This document shows positions 25,329 to 34,279 of a stretch of DNA of 45,975 nt, piece by piece. The DNA comes from Elusimicrobia bacterium GWC2_61_19 (lineage in GTDB: Bacteria; Elusimicrobiota; Elusimicrobia; Elusimicrobiales; UBA9959), in assembly GCA_001799795.1 (NCBI GenBank), contig MGUD01000015.1, positions 1 to 45,975 on the forward strand, read 5' to 3'. Made by a program: the position numbers and the translations under genes. Position 1 is the first letter of the stretch, and every line of letters begins with the position of its first letter. A model generated the notes under the pieces. It saw only the letters and a program-made list of their open reading frames with translations. It had not been told where the DNA came from and did not search any database.

Positions 25329-25388
25329 ATTTCTGTTCTTCTTCTCCTCCGGTTTCCCGTTTTTATTTGATTTTTACCAAACCTTGTT

Positions 25389-26846
25389 CTAGTCGGAGTC
25401 CGTGATCAGGAAGTTCTTGAACTGCCAGGGGTCCTTCTTGTCGATGTAGGGGTTGTTGTAGCCCTTAAAGGCGTTGGTGTAGTGCTTGAGCGGCGTCCAG
25501 TCGGACTTGGCCGAGTGCAGTTTGCCCAGCCAGGGCTTGGCGATCTTAAGCACGTACTCGTGCGGCAGGTCGTCGGGCACGTTGAGGCCCCGCTCCGGGT
25601 TGTCCATCATCCACATGGCGGCCGCCAGCACGCCGATGGCCACCTGGATGGTGGTGGCGTTCTGGTGCGGGATCAGCTTGCGGGACTCGTCGATGCCCAG
25701 GATGGTGCCGGTCCACCAGGCGTTGTAATCGTGGCCCATCAGCAGGGCGCCCAGCGTGTCGTAGCCGCTCGTGATCTCGTCGCCGAGGATGCGGAGCTTC
25801 GGCTGCAGGGCGTAGTCGTAACCGCGCAGCTCGTTCAGGGAGGCTATGGCCGAGTCGGACGGGCAGTAGGCGTAGTGCACGGTGGGGCGGTACACGGCTT
25901 TGCCGTTCTTCCACACGGTCAGCTTGTCGGACAGCGTGAAGGCCTCGCCGTGGCGGACCAGCATGCCATGGATGCAGTAATCCGGGACCCAGGTGGAGAT
26001 CCAGGTGTTCATGCCCATGCGGGCGATGCAGATCTGGTTCTTGGGGCCGTTCTTGTGCTGGCAGGCCATGGGGGGGAGGGTCTTCTCGTGCGTGCCCCAG
26101 CCCAGTTCGGCCGGCGCCACGCCTTCCTCGCGGAAGCCTTCCACGCTCCAGGTGTTGACGAATTCGTCGACCAGCTTGGGCTTGTCGGTGATCTGCGTGT
26201 CGCGCTCGCTGACGTGGATCACTTTTACGCCCAGCTCTTTGGAGAGCACGTTGAAAGTCTGGTCTTTCACCAGCTGGCGCAGTTTCTCGGCCTTGGCGCC
26301 CTTTACTTTCCTGTCGGCGAGGAGGCTGGTGGCGATGTCGATCAGGCCCTTCTTGGCGAAGTGGGAGATCAGGCCCGGGTTGGCGCCGTGCTCGATGACG
26401 GCCGTCGGGCCGGGGGTCTTCCACTTGGCTACCATCTTGCGCATGGCCATGTGGCGGACGTAAAGGGTGCGTTCCGTCGGGTGCTTGTCCACGGCGTTCT
26501 TGTAGGGGTCCCACAGTTCGGTGGAGGTGTTGATGTAAAGCACGCCGCGGTCGTGGCACCACTGCAGGATCTCGGTTGCGTCTATGTTCCAGGCCAGGTC
26601 TATCAGCAGGTCCCCGGCGGAGAGGTATTTGCCGAGGAGGGCGCCCATGTTCTTTTTCTCGATCTTGGCGCGCACGTATTTCACGCCTTTGGCCAGCATG
26701 GGCTTGAGCGCGGCCCGCTTGTCCTCGAAATCCATAACGGTTATGTTGCCGGCCGGGACCTTTAACAGTTTAAACAACATAGGCAGGGCGCACTGCGCCA
26801 CGGAGCCGTAGCCCACGAAAAGTATTTTCTTGTTGAATTCTCTCAT
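25389..26846 (-). CDS. hss: Homospermidine synthase
   Basis: 485 residues, matching bacterial homospermidine synthase (about 480). The N-terminal Rossmann segment is ILFVGYGSVAQCALPML. The body (DLAWNIDATEILQWCHDRG, INTSTELWDPY, IEHGANPGLISHF) follows the saccharopine-dehydrogenase-like family that bacterial Hss belongs to. It uses NAD to join two putrescines to sym-homospermidine, with ammonia released. Its place at the head of the polyamine set means that putrescine from ornithine and from arginine could both feed it. A simple saccharopine dehydrogenase is possible but less likely in this setting. Confidence 0.92.
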   Translation of the reverse strand: MREFNKKILFVGYGSVAQCALPMLFKLLKVPAGNITVMDFEDKRAALKPMLAKGVKYVRAKIEKKNMGALLGKYLSAGDLLIDLAWNIDATEILQWCHDRGVLYINTSTELWDPYKNAVDKHPTERTLYVRHMAMRKMVAKWKTPGPTAVIEHGANPGLISHFAKKGLIDIATSLLADRKVKGAKAEKLRQLVKDQTFNVLSKELGVKVIHVSERDTQITDKPKLVDEFVNTWSVEGFREEGVAPAELGWGTHEKTLPPMACQHKNGPKNQICIARMGMNTWISTWVPDYCIHGMLVRHGEAFTLSDKLTVWKNGKAVYRPTVHYAYCPSDSAIASLNELRGYDYALQPKLRILGDEITSGYDTLGALLMGHDYNAWWTGTILGIDESRKLIPHQNATTIQVAIGVLAAAMWMMDNPERGLNVPDDLPHEYVLKIAKPWLGKLHSAKSDWTPLKHYTNAFKGYNNPYIDKKDPWQFKNFLITDSD

Positions 26847-27053
26847 TATGTGTCCACCGCCTTTGCGAAAGTAGGGGCCGCGCCCTTTGCCGTCAGCGCT
26901 GAAGTCGCCGCGCTTTCTAACGTTAAAATTATATACAAATATTTCCGAAAATAAAATAATTACGACGGAGGTTCTCCGCGGGGCCGGCGGTCAGGTTTTT
27001 TTGGTGGTTCCCGCGGCGCGCCGCGGGAGGGGGGCGGTTCTTTCGCGGCGCTT
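26847..27053 (-). promoter_or_regulatory. hss upstream region
   Basis: No gene. An AT-rich island holds a minus-strand TATAAT (26928-26933), which would give a leader of about 75 nt that is GC-rich. An 18-bp perfect palindrome (CCCGCGGCGCGCCGCGGG, 27010-27027) follows the end of the coiled-coil gene. It lacks a T-run, so it is at best a weak terminator. Confidence 0.4.
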
Positions 27054-29954
27054 TCAGCCGAGGCCTTTGAGCTTGTCCTGGTAATCTTTTTCCAGGCGCT
27101 CGCGGGCTTCCTTGAAGCGTCTGGCCAGGTCCGCTTCGCGGGCCGCGTAGTTCTCCTGCAGCGCGGCCTCGCGCTTCTGCAGGTCGCTCACCAGCTGCTG
27201 TTCCTGGTCGAGCACGGTCTTGAGTTTGGCGCGCTCGGCCTCCAGCTGCAGCGCGCGCATGCGCTGGCTGTCTTCCAGTTCTTTTTTGCGGGCCTCGAAT
27301 TCGCCGCGCAGTTTCGCTTCCAGTTCCTCCAGGCGGGTGTTGTAGGAGGCGATGGTTTCCCTGAGCTGGGAATTCTTGTGTTCCAGCTCCTCCTTGAGGC
27401 GGTTGACGTTGTCGGCCAGCGAGCGGTCCACGTCCACGCGTTCCGATTTTTCCGAGAGCATGGCCTGGTAGCTGCTCTCCAGCTGGGCCTGCCTGGCCTC
27501 CAGGGCCTTTTCCTTCACCTTGTAGGCGTCGCCCTGGGCCGCCGTAACGTTGCGCTCCCGCTCGAGGTAGGCGGCCTCCAGGTCCTTGGACTGGGCGGCC
27601 AGCCGCGCGTCGAAATCGTCCTTCAGGAACTGCAGTTTGCGGAAATATTCGTCCTGGTCGGCTTTTCTCGCCTCGTCCGAGCGTTTGGCCAGCGTGGTGA
27701 TCTGGCCCAGGTAGTTCTGCTCGATATCTTTGAGCCTGTCCAGGAACTCTTTCTCCAGCGTCTGGCGCAGGTCGCGGGCTTTGGTCAGGTTCTCCTGGAT
27801 CAGTTTCTGCCTTTCGCGCTCGCTTTCGTCCAGCCTGGCGGTGAGTAGTTCCAGTTCGCCGCGGGCGGCGGACAGCGCGCCCGTAGCCGCGGCGCTTTCG
27901 GCCGCGGTTTTGGTCAGGCCTTCCTCTAGGGCCTTCATGCGGGCCGTGAGGTCCTGTTCCTTCAGGTGGAAAGTCTCTTCCAGGTGCCTGGCCGCGGCGG
28001 CGGCCGCCTCTTCGGCGGCGGCGCGGAGGTCCCGCTCCCTGTTCTCATAAAAAACTTTAAGCTCCGCCTGGCCGCGCGCCGCTTTCTCCTGCTCCTCCGC
28101 GCGCGCAGCGGCTTCCCGCTCCTCGGCTTCCGCCGTCCTGGCCGCGCGCTCGGCTTCCCACTCGCGGCGCGCCGTTGCGGCCTGGGCTTTCAGCGTTTCG
28201 GCGTTGCGTTTGAAATTTTCGGTGACTTCGGCTTCCCTGGCGCGCAGGGTTTCAAGGAACCCGGCCTCCAGTTCGGCCGTCCGCTTGTTAAGGCTCTCGC
28301 GTTCTTTTTCTACGGCCGCTTCCTTTATGGCCAACTGGGCGGCCAGGCGGCCGCTTTCCGCGTGCAGGCGTTCCGTATAGGCCGCTTTAAGGGCCTGTTC
28401 GTGTTCCTGCGCCTCGGCTTTGAGCCGCGCCTCCTTGGCCTGTAGCTCGGTTTCCAGCCGCGCCCGTTCTTCCTCGAGCCGCGCCCGTTCGGATTCCATG
28501 ACGCCGTGCGCCTGGGAGTCGCGGGCAAGCAGCGCGTCCTTGAGACGCTTGTTCTCGTCGGCCAGGGCGTTGCCGCGGGCCATGGCGGCGTCTTTCTGCG
28601 CCGTCAGCGCCGAGCGCTGGTGCTCCATGTCCTCGTATTTTTTGGCCAGGCTTATCTCTTTGATCCTGAAAGACTCTTCCAGCGACTGGCGCAGCAGCGA
28701 ATTGCGTTCTTCGAAAGTTTTTTCCAGCTCCGCCTGCTTCTGGGTCAGCAGGGCGCTAATCTGGGCGCGCAGGGCGGCCAGCTCCTGGCGTTCGGCGGCC
28801 GTCTTCGCCTCCCGTTCCTCCATGGCGCGCACGCGCCGCTCGGCCTCGGCGGCGAAGTCCGCCAGGTTGGCGGCGAAATGCTGTTCCAGGTCCTTCTCTT
28901 TCCTGGCAAGGGCGTCTTTTCTGCGGACCGCCTCGTCCCGCAGCTCCGCGGTCAGGGCTTCCTGCTTCTGGGCAAGTTCCTTTTCGCGTTCCAGCTGGCG
29001 CGACTGGAGCTCGCGCGAGGCTTTTTCGAGAGCGGCTTCTTTTTCGGTATAAAATCTTTTCAGCTCGGCGTATTTTTCTTCCCAGACCTTGCCCCTGGCC
29101 GCCAGTTCTTCGCGGGTCTTGGCCAGGCTTTCCTCCAGGCGGGCGGTGCGGTCTTTGTACTCGCCCTGCGACGCTTCCAGCCGGCGGGAGGCCTTCTCGT
29201 CCAGCAGCTTCTTGTTCTCCTCCAGCCAGGCCGCGTAGTGCGCGTAAAGGTCCTGTTCGCGTTTGGTGAACTCGGCGTTGAGGCGGTCGTTCAAGGTCTT
29301 GAGCTCGTCCACCCGCTCGCGGCGCATCTGGCTGCGGATCTCTTCGGCGGCCATAGCTTCGCGGCTCTGGTACTCCGCCTCCTGCTGGCTGAGTTTCTGG
29401 CGCCAGAGTTCTTCCATCTGGCGGGCGCGCTCGATGGCCTCTTTCTGGGCCGTGGCGCGGCCCAGTTTAAGTTCCCCTATGAAGGTTTCGCGTTCCGTCT
29501 TGAAATCTGCTTCGCGCTCCTCCTCCCATTTGTGGAACAGCGCTTCCATTTCTACGCGGAGGTTCTTTTTCTGGGCGGCCAGCTCGCCTTCCTTCTTTTC
29601 TATATCCGCCTTGAGCAGGGCGCGCTGCGCCTCGAAATCCTCGCGCTGGCGGTTGACGGCGTCGTCGAGCATGGCCTGGTACTTCTGCCAGAGCGCGGAT
29701 TCCTTCTCCACCAGCAGGCGGGCCAGGCTCTGCTCGCGCTTGGCTATGCGTTCTTCCTGGGCGCGCATCAGGGCCTCGTATTCCTCTTCCTTGGCCTTGT
29801 TGTTGCGCTGCACTTCGTCGAAGCTGCGGGACCGCGTGGAGGCCACCTCCAGCTCCTTCTCGCGGAGCTCGGAGGTAAGGCGCAGGATCATCTTGGCCGA
29901 ATCCAGTTCGGTCTCTTTAAGGATGTCCTCGAAGTCGTGTCCCGAAGCGGGCAT
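27054..29954 (-). CDS. Giant coiled-coil protein B
   Basis: 966 residues, almost entirely heptad-like helix rich in Glu, Ala, Lys, Arg and Leu. There is no signal peptide, membrane segment or nucleotide-binding motif, so it is probably a cytoplasmic rod. The first 40 residues (HDFEDILKETELDSAKMILRL) are less repetitive and may be a cap. Trp and Tyr recur at intervals (LWQKYQAML, LWRQKLSQQ, VWEEKYAEL), as in degenerate long repeats. It starts 1 nt after the stop of the 1003-residue coiled-coil gene, so the two are translated together. No SMC or Rad50 head is visible. A filament, scaffold or size-ruler role is inference. Confidence 0.85.
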   Translation of the reverse strand: MPASGHDFEDILKETELDSAKMILRLTSELREKELEVASTRSRSFDEVQRNNKAKEEEYEALMRAQEERIAKREQSLARLLVEKESALWQKYQAMLDDAVNRQREDFEAQRALLKADIEKKEGELAAQKKNLRVEMEALFHKWEEEREADFKTERETFIGELKLGRATAQKEAIERARQMEELWRQKLSQQEAEYQSREAMAAEEIRSQMRRERVDELKTLNDRLNAEFTKREQDLYAHYAAWLEENKKLLDEKASRRLEASQGEYKDRTARLEESLAKTREELAARGKVWEEKYAELKRFYTEKEAALEKASRELQSRQLEREKELAQKQEALTAELRDEAVRRKDALARKEKDLEQHFAANLADFAAEAERRVRAMEEREAKTAAERQELAALRAQISALLTQKQAELEKTFEERNSLLRQSLEESFRIKEISLAKKYEDMEHQRSALTAQKDAAMARGNALADENKRLKDALLARDSQAHGVMESERARLEEERARLETELQAKEARLKAEAQEHEQALKAAYTERLHAESGRLAAQLAIKEAAVEKERESLNKRTAELEAGFLETLRAREAEVTENFKRNAETLKAQAATARREWEAERAARTAEAEEREAAARAEEQEKAARGQAELKVFYENRERDLRAAAEEAAAAAARHLEETFHLKEQDLTARMKALEEGLTKTAAESAAATGALSAARGELELLTARLDESERERQKLIQENLTKARDLRQTLEKEFLDRLKDIEQNYLGQITTLAKRSDEARKADQDEYFRKLQFLKDDFDARLAAQSKDLEAAYLERERNVTAAQGDAYKVKEKALEARQAQLESSYQAMLSEKSERVDVDRSLADNVNRLKEELEHKNSQLRETIASYNTRLEELEAKLRGEFEARKKELEDSQRMRALQLEAERAKLKTVLDQEQQLVSDLQKREAALQENYAAREADLARRFKEARERLEKDYQDKLKGLG

Positions 29955-29955
29955 A

Positions 29956-32900
29956 TCAGCGGGTCTCTCCCTTGCCGTCCCCGCGGGCGGCCAGGCGGTT
30001 CTTTTCCTCTTCCAGCTCGCGGAATTTAACCGCCAGATTGGCTTCCAGCTCGGCGCGCAGTTTATCCAGGGCGGCCCGGCTGCGTTCCAGTTCCGCGTAG
30101 TAATTCTTTTCCAGCTCGTCCTTCCTGGCCGAGAACTCCTCTTCGCGGCGCATCCTGTCGGCGCGGTGCTTGGCCAGTTCCTCGTCGAATTTCTGGTTCA
30201 GCACGGCTTCTTTTTTCTCGAAGTCGGCCCTGAGGGCCTGGCGCTCGGAGTTCAGGAGCTCCAGTTTCTTGCTTTCCCACAAGGCCCTGTCGGCTTGGAG
30301 CTGGGTGTAAAGTTTTTCGGAGAGTTCCGCGTACTTGCGGTCCAGGTCCTTTTCCCTGCGGCCCATGGCGGTTTCCAGTTCCTGGCGGCGCTTCTCCAGG
30401 GCTTTATCGGCGGCGGCCATGGCGGCCTTTTCCCTGGCCATGAACTCGGCTTCCAGTTTTGCCTGCCGGTCCGAGACGGAGGCGGCCAGCGTCTGCTCCC
30501 TGGTCTTGATCTTGCTTTCCAGCAAGGTCTTGCGGCCTTCCAGTTCCAGCTCCAGTTTCTCCATTTCGTCCTGCAGGCGATGTTTCATGGCGGTTTCGGC
30601 GGCTTTGAACTTCACGTCGAAACGCTCCTGCAGCTGCAGCTCCTTGTCCCTCAGGCCCGAGAGCCGCTCTTCGTACTCGCGGTCGAGCACCTCGCGGTGC
30701 GCGTTGAGGGCCTTATACATCTCTTCTTTGGCGGCGGACAGCTTGCCGAAGAGCTCGTGCTCCTTGGCCTGGGTCTCGCGCTGGAGTTTCAGCTTAAGTT
30801 CGCCGTGATGCTGCTCAAGGGTGTTCCTGTGCCTGTCCAGGTCGGCCTCGCGCTCGGCCAGCCGCAGTTCCGCCTCGCGGATGACGGTCTCGGCCCTGGC
30901 GCGCTCCCGGCCGGCGCGCTCTTCCGCGGCCTGTTCCAGGGCGCGGACCTTTTCGGCGTGCAGGGCTTCCAGCGCGGCCGTCTCTTCCACCGCGGCGAGC
31001 CGCGCCCGCTCGGCGTCGGCGATCCGCTCGGCGTGTTCCGCCGCCAGGGCGGCGCGTTCGGCGGCGACCCGGTCGTTAAAAACTTTCTCGGCGTCTTCCA
31101 GCCGAGCGCGCTGGCCGGCTTTAAGTTCTTCTTCGCGTTTGAGGAATTTGGCTTCCAGAACTTTGGCGCCGGCTTCGGCTTCGGCCCTGAGGCCGGCCGC
31201 TTTGGCTTCCAGTTCCCGCTGGCCGGCCGCCGCGGTTTCGCGCAGGCGCGCCTTCTCGTCCTCGAGCTCCTTCTTTAACTGCGCGGTTTTGTCCGCCAGG
31301 ACGGCCTTGGCGGCGGCCTCCGCTTCGGATTCCTTTTGGGCGTACTTCAGGTTGAGCTCGTCCTCGAAATGGGACAGCTTTTTGTGGAGGAGGGCGCGGT
31401 GGCCCTCGAATTCGGTTTTAAGTTTTTCTTTTTCCTCGTGCAGCGCCGCTTCCTTTTCCAGGCGCCATTCGTCCTCGCGCGCCAGCCATTCGGCTTTCAG
31501 CCTGCGCTGGACCGAGGCGACGCGCGTCTCGAGGGCCTTTTCCTTCATCGTGTAAGCTTCTTCCAGGCCGGCCCGCAGGCTTTCCAGCCTTTCGGTGTGG
31601 CTGGCTTCCAGCGCCTTCCTGGCCTCTTCGGTCGCGGCCTGCTGGCGGGCCATCCAGGCGTTCTGCTCTTCCAGGAGGTTCGCGCGCAGCGCTTCCTCGC
31701 GGCCGCTCAGTTCGCTTTCCACTTTGGCGCGGAAAACCTTGAATTCCGCGTCTTTGGCGGCGGCCAGTCCGGCCTCGCGTTCCTTGAACTCCGCCTCCAG
31801 GCGGGCGGCGGTCCTGAGGGCGGCTCCGTCGGCCTGCGCGCGGCTTTCCGTCGCGGCGCGTTCCCAGCCGCCGCGGGCCTCTTCAAGGGCCTTCTCGTAA
31901 CGGGCGCGGGTCTCTTCTTCGCGCTTCTTCACCAGCGCCACCAACTGGCCTTCCATCTCCAGGCGCAGGTCCACGTATTCCTGCTCCCGTTTCTCCACGT
32001 AAGTCTTCATGCGGCCGCGCAGCGCGTCCAGCTCTTTTTCGGAGCCGGCCTTGTAGGCGGCGATCTCGGCCTGCTTATCCTGCTCGGCGCGCGTAAGGCG
32101 CTCGGCGAAATCTTTTTCCAGGGCCGCCTGCCTGGCTTCGAAGGCGGCCTGGCGCCCGGCCAGGCGGGCTTCGGCGGCCGCGGTGGCCGTAGTTTCAAGG
32201 CGGGCGGCGGACCCTTCCAGCTCGGCCCGGCGGGTCTCCAGTTCTTTGGCAGCTTCGGCTTTGAGCGCTTCCAGCTTCTCGAAACGTTCGTCGTCCAGCT
32301 GTTTGCGGAACTTTTCCAGCTGGGCTTCTTTCTGTTCGTGCAGTTTGGCCAGTTCGGCCGCGCGGGCCTCGTAGCGGTCGCGCAGGGCCAGTTCTTCCTG
32401 CTCGGCGCGCAGGCGCGAGGTTTCCAGCAGTTCCCGCTCGAGGCGCTCGTATTTCTCGTGCAGGGCGGCCTCGCGGCCGGCCAGGTTGTCCTGGTGCTTG
32501 GTGAGCAAAGTGTTGAGTTCGGCCTCTTTGACCTCGGAGGCTTTTCTCATTTCGTCTATCAGGGTGAGCTTTATGCGGCCTATCTCGGATTCTTTGGAGG
32601 AAAGTTCGTTCTTGAGGGCGAGCACTTCTTTTTCCAGCTGGGCGCGGGCGGACCTCCAGTTGGCGGTCTCCTCGTTGAGGATCTGGTCGCGCAGCTTGGC
32701 CTTCAGGTCCGCTTCCATGGCGGTCTGGGTCTTCCAGTTCTCTTCCCAGGTCTTTATGGTGCCCTGCCATTTCTTGAGGACTTCCGTTTTCTGGTCCACC
32801 TGTTCGGTGAGGGAGCGGTTAATGCCGGTCTTGGTCCGGTTGTCCTCGCGCAGGCGGCCGACCTCTTCCTGCAGGCCGTGGATCTTCTCCACCGCCCAGC

Positions 32901-32967
32901 GCAGCGCCAGCTTGGCTGTTTCCACGTCCGTGATCGTGGACGGGTCTAGTTTAGGTTCCTGCTCCAT
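29956..32967 (-). CDS. Giant coiled-coil protein A
   Basis: 1003 residues from the ATG at 32967, chosen because GGAGG lies 8 nt upstream. A start nine codons further up has no ribosome site. It opens with a short acidic head (DPSTITDVETAKLALRWAVEKIHGLQEEV). Unbroken coiled coil follows to the end, with local repeats of A-ALE-K-FAERL and EREAxLxA type. No membrane, signal or ATPase motifs are seen. Coupled with protein B, it would form a two-component rod set with a combined length of about 2,000 residues. BLAST-type searches would mainly hit other coiled coils. Function unknown. Confidence 0.85.
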   Translation of the reverse strand: MEQEPKLDPSTITDVETAKLALRWAVEKIHGLQEEVGRLREDNRTKTGINRSLTEQVDQKTEVLKKWQGTIKTWEENWKTQTAMEADLKAKLRDQILNEETANWRSARAQLEKEVLALKNELSSKESEIGRIKLTLIDEMRKASEVKEAELNTLLTKHQDNLAGREAALHEKYERLERELLETSRLRAEQEELALRDRYEARAAELAKLHEQKEAQLEKFRKQLDDERFEKLEALKAEAAKELETRRAELEGSAARLETTATAAAEARLAGRQAAFEARQAALEKDFAERLTRAEQDKQAEIAAYKAGSEKELDALRGRMKTYVEKREQEYVDLRLEMEGQLVALVKKREEETRARYEKALEEARGGWERAATESRAQADGAALRTAARLEAEFKEREAGLAAAKDAEFKVFRAKVESELSGREEALRANLLEEQNAWMARQQAATEEARKALEASHTERLESLRAGLEEAYTMKEKALETRVASVQRRLKAEWLAREDEWRLEKEAALHEEKEKLKTEFEGHRALLHKKLSHFEDELNLKYAQKESEAEAAAKAVLADKTAQLKKELEDEKARLRETAAAGQRELEAKAAGLRAEAEAGAKVLEAKFLKREEELKAGQRARLEDAEKVFNDRVAAERAALAAEHAERIADAERARLAAVEETAALEALHAEKVRALEQAAEERAGRERARAETVIREAELRLAEREADLDRHRNTLEQHHGELKLKLQRETQAKEHELFGKLSAAKEEMYKALNAHREVLDREYEERLSGLRDKELQLQERFDVKFKAAETAMKHRLQDEMEKLELELEGRKTLLESKIKTREQTLAASVSDRQAKLEAEFMAREKAAMAAADKALEKRRQELETAMGRREKDLDRKYAELSEKLYTQLQADRALWESKKLELLNSERQALRADFEKKEAVLNQKFDEELAKHRADRMRREEEFSARKDELEKNYYAELERSRAALDKLRAELEANLAVKFRELEEEKNRLAARGDGKGETR

Positions 32968-33191
32968 CTTGAGGCCTCCGGCTGAATTCCGCAAATCTCA
33001 TTGCGCCGCGAAATATGGAAATCAGGGAAATTTATATAAAATCCCTTGTTACATTAAGGAAATTATACAAAAGGCTTGTTTATAAAATATTAAATTCTTG
33101 TTGCCGGGTTATTGGGGGCGGCGCCAATACAAATAACTCAGGCCGCCCCGCCTGGGCGGCCTTGATAGAAACCAGAAAAGTCCTGCCGGGA
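32968..33191 (-). promoter_or_regulatory. AT-rich region upstream of the coiled-coil operon
   Basis: An AT-rich stretch at 33020-33105 contains a minus-strand TATAAT (33062-33067) but no good -35 box. A hairpin GGCCGCCC/GGGCGGCC (33141-33161) lies after the rpmB stop and may end that transcript. Confidence 0.4.
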
Positions 33192-33386
33192 TTATTTAAG
33201 CGCGCGTACAGCTTTGCCGCTCTTTATGCAGACGGTGCAGACGTAGACGGACTGCGTCTTGCCGTTCAGCGCCACTTTCTGTTTCTGAAGGTTGGGCTTG
33301 AAGATCCGTTTGGTAGCCCTGTTGGAATGGCTGTAGGAATTACCGGAAACGGGCTTCTTGCCGCAAAGTTCGCATTTGTAAGACAT
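33192..33386 (-). CDS. rpmB: 50S ribosomal protein L28
   Basis: 64 residues. It begins MSYKCELCGKKPVSGN and has the second cysteine pair in VCTVCIKSG, so this is the zinc-binding (C+) form of L28. SHSNRATKRIFKPNLQKQ is the rRNA-contact segment. A TATAAT box with TGG before it lies 6 nt upstream of the ATG and there is no Shine-Dalgarno, so the mRNA is probably leaderless. It is not with rpmG, unlike in many bacteria. Confidence 0.96.
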   Translation of the reverse strand: MSYKCELCGKKPVSGNSYSHSNRATKRIFKPNLQKQKVALNGKTQSVYVCTVCIKSGKAVRALK

Positions 33387-33392
33387 GGTTTT

Positions 33393-33398
33393 ATTATA
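33393..33398 (-). promoter_or_regulatory. rpmB extended -10 box
   Basis: On the minus strand: TGG-TATAAT, then AAAACC and the ATG at 33386. A weak TTTCCA sits 17 nt upstream. Confidence 0.65.
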
Positions 33399-33464
33399 CC
33401 AAATCGCGCGTTAGGTGGAAAGTTTGTAGAATAATCTTTCCCGTTAAGGTTTAAAGGGGGCAAA

Positions 33465-33881
33465 ATGAGATCCCATACGGCTTACCTGACTTTTAATACT
33501 CCCGAGCGCTGCGCCATTGTCAATATAAATTCGCAAGTGGAGGCCGAACTGGCCAAAAGCGGCATAAAAGAGGGGCTGTGCCTGGTGAACGCCATGCACA
33601 TCACCTCCAGCGTGTTCATAAACGACAACGAGCCCGGCCTGCACCAGGACTTCCTGGGCTGGGTGGAAAAACTGGCGCCTTACGCGCCCGAGGGCTACAG
33701 GCACAACCTCACCGGCGAGGACAACGGCGACGCCCACCTGAAGCGCACCCTCATGGGGCGCGAGGTGGTGGTGGCCGTGACGGAGGGGGAGCTGGATTTC
33801 GGCCCGTGGGAGCGCATCTTCTACGGCGAGTTCGACGGCCAGCGCGACAAGCGCGTGCTGGTAAAGATCATAGGGGACTGA
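33465..33881 (+). CDS. yjbQ: YjbQ/UPF0047 family protein
   Basis: 138 residues, the whole of the small UPF0047 fold. The conserved motifs are present: [35 protein letters not shown] and the end region [13 protein letters not shown]. The three histidines (in AMH, H-N and AHLK) form the family's metal site. Members have been called secondary thiamine-phosphate synthase because E. coli YjbQ suppresses a thiE mutant, but the real function is unsettled. A GGGGGC ribosome site precedes the ATG. The thioesterase gene starts 9 nt after the stop, so the two form an operon. Confidence 0.92.
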   Translation: MRSHTAYLTFNTPERCAIVNINSQVEAELAKSGIKEGLCLVNAMHITSSVFINDNEPGLHQDFLGWVEKLAPYAPEGYRHNLTGEDNGDAHLKRTLMGREVVVAVTEGELDFGPWERIFYGEFDGQRDKRVLVKIIGD

Positions 33882-33890
33882 GGCGGAAAA

Positions 33891-34274
33891 ATGAAACGGC
33901 GCGTTTACTACTACGATACGGACTGCAGCGGCGCGGTTTACCACGCCAACTACCTGAAATTCCTGGAAGAGGCCCGCTCCGAATACCTGGAGGCGCGCGG
34001 CCTCACCGTCAAAGGTCTGCTCGACCAGGGCGTCGGTTTCGCCATCCGGCGGCAGGAAATGGAATACAAATACCCCGCGTTTTACGGCGATACGCTCGAC
34101 ATCGCGACTTCGGTAAAAGAATATACCCCGTACCGGATAGTTTTTGCCTACACGCTGAGCAACCAGGACGGCCGCCTTATAGGAAAAGCGGAGACCGACC
34201 TGGTCTGCGTGGGCAAGGACCTGAAACTGATAGAATTGCCGCCGGCCGTTAAAGAACGGCTGCACGCGGCCTGA
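33891..34274 (+). CDS. ybgC: YbgC/FadM-type acyl-CoA thioesterase
   Basis: 127 residues, one hotdog domain. The catalytic Asp lies in YYYDTDCSGAVYHANYLKF, the D-x-x-G-x-V-x-N pattern of the YbgC group. Other signatures are EEARSEYLEARG and GDTLDI. It hydrolyses acyl-CoA or acyl-ACP; in E. coli YbgC is linked to the Tol-Pal envelope system. No tol genes are present here. The stop lies 5 bp from the end of the radical SAM gene, with no room for a terminator. Confidence 0.92.
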   Translation: MKRRVYYYDTDCSGAVYHANYLKFLEEARSEYLEARGLTVKGLLDQGVGFAIRRQEMEYKYPAFYGDTLDIATSVKEYTPYRIVFAYTLSNQDGRLIGKAETDLVCVGKDLKLIELPPAVKERLHAA

Positions 34275-34279
34275 CCGGG

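Noticed and set aside
27010-27027. Terminator of the coiled-coil operon
   Set aside because: Perfect GC palindrome, but no T-run on the minus strand.
29263-32949. Long plus-strand open frames opposite the coiled-coil genes
   Set aside because: They are Ser/Arg-rich or Phe/Gly-rich low-complexity shadows of repetitive Glu/Lys/Ala codons; the minus-strand frames have ribosome sites and continuous heptads.
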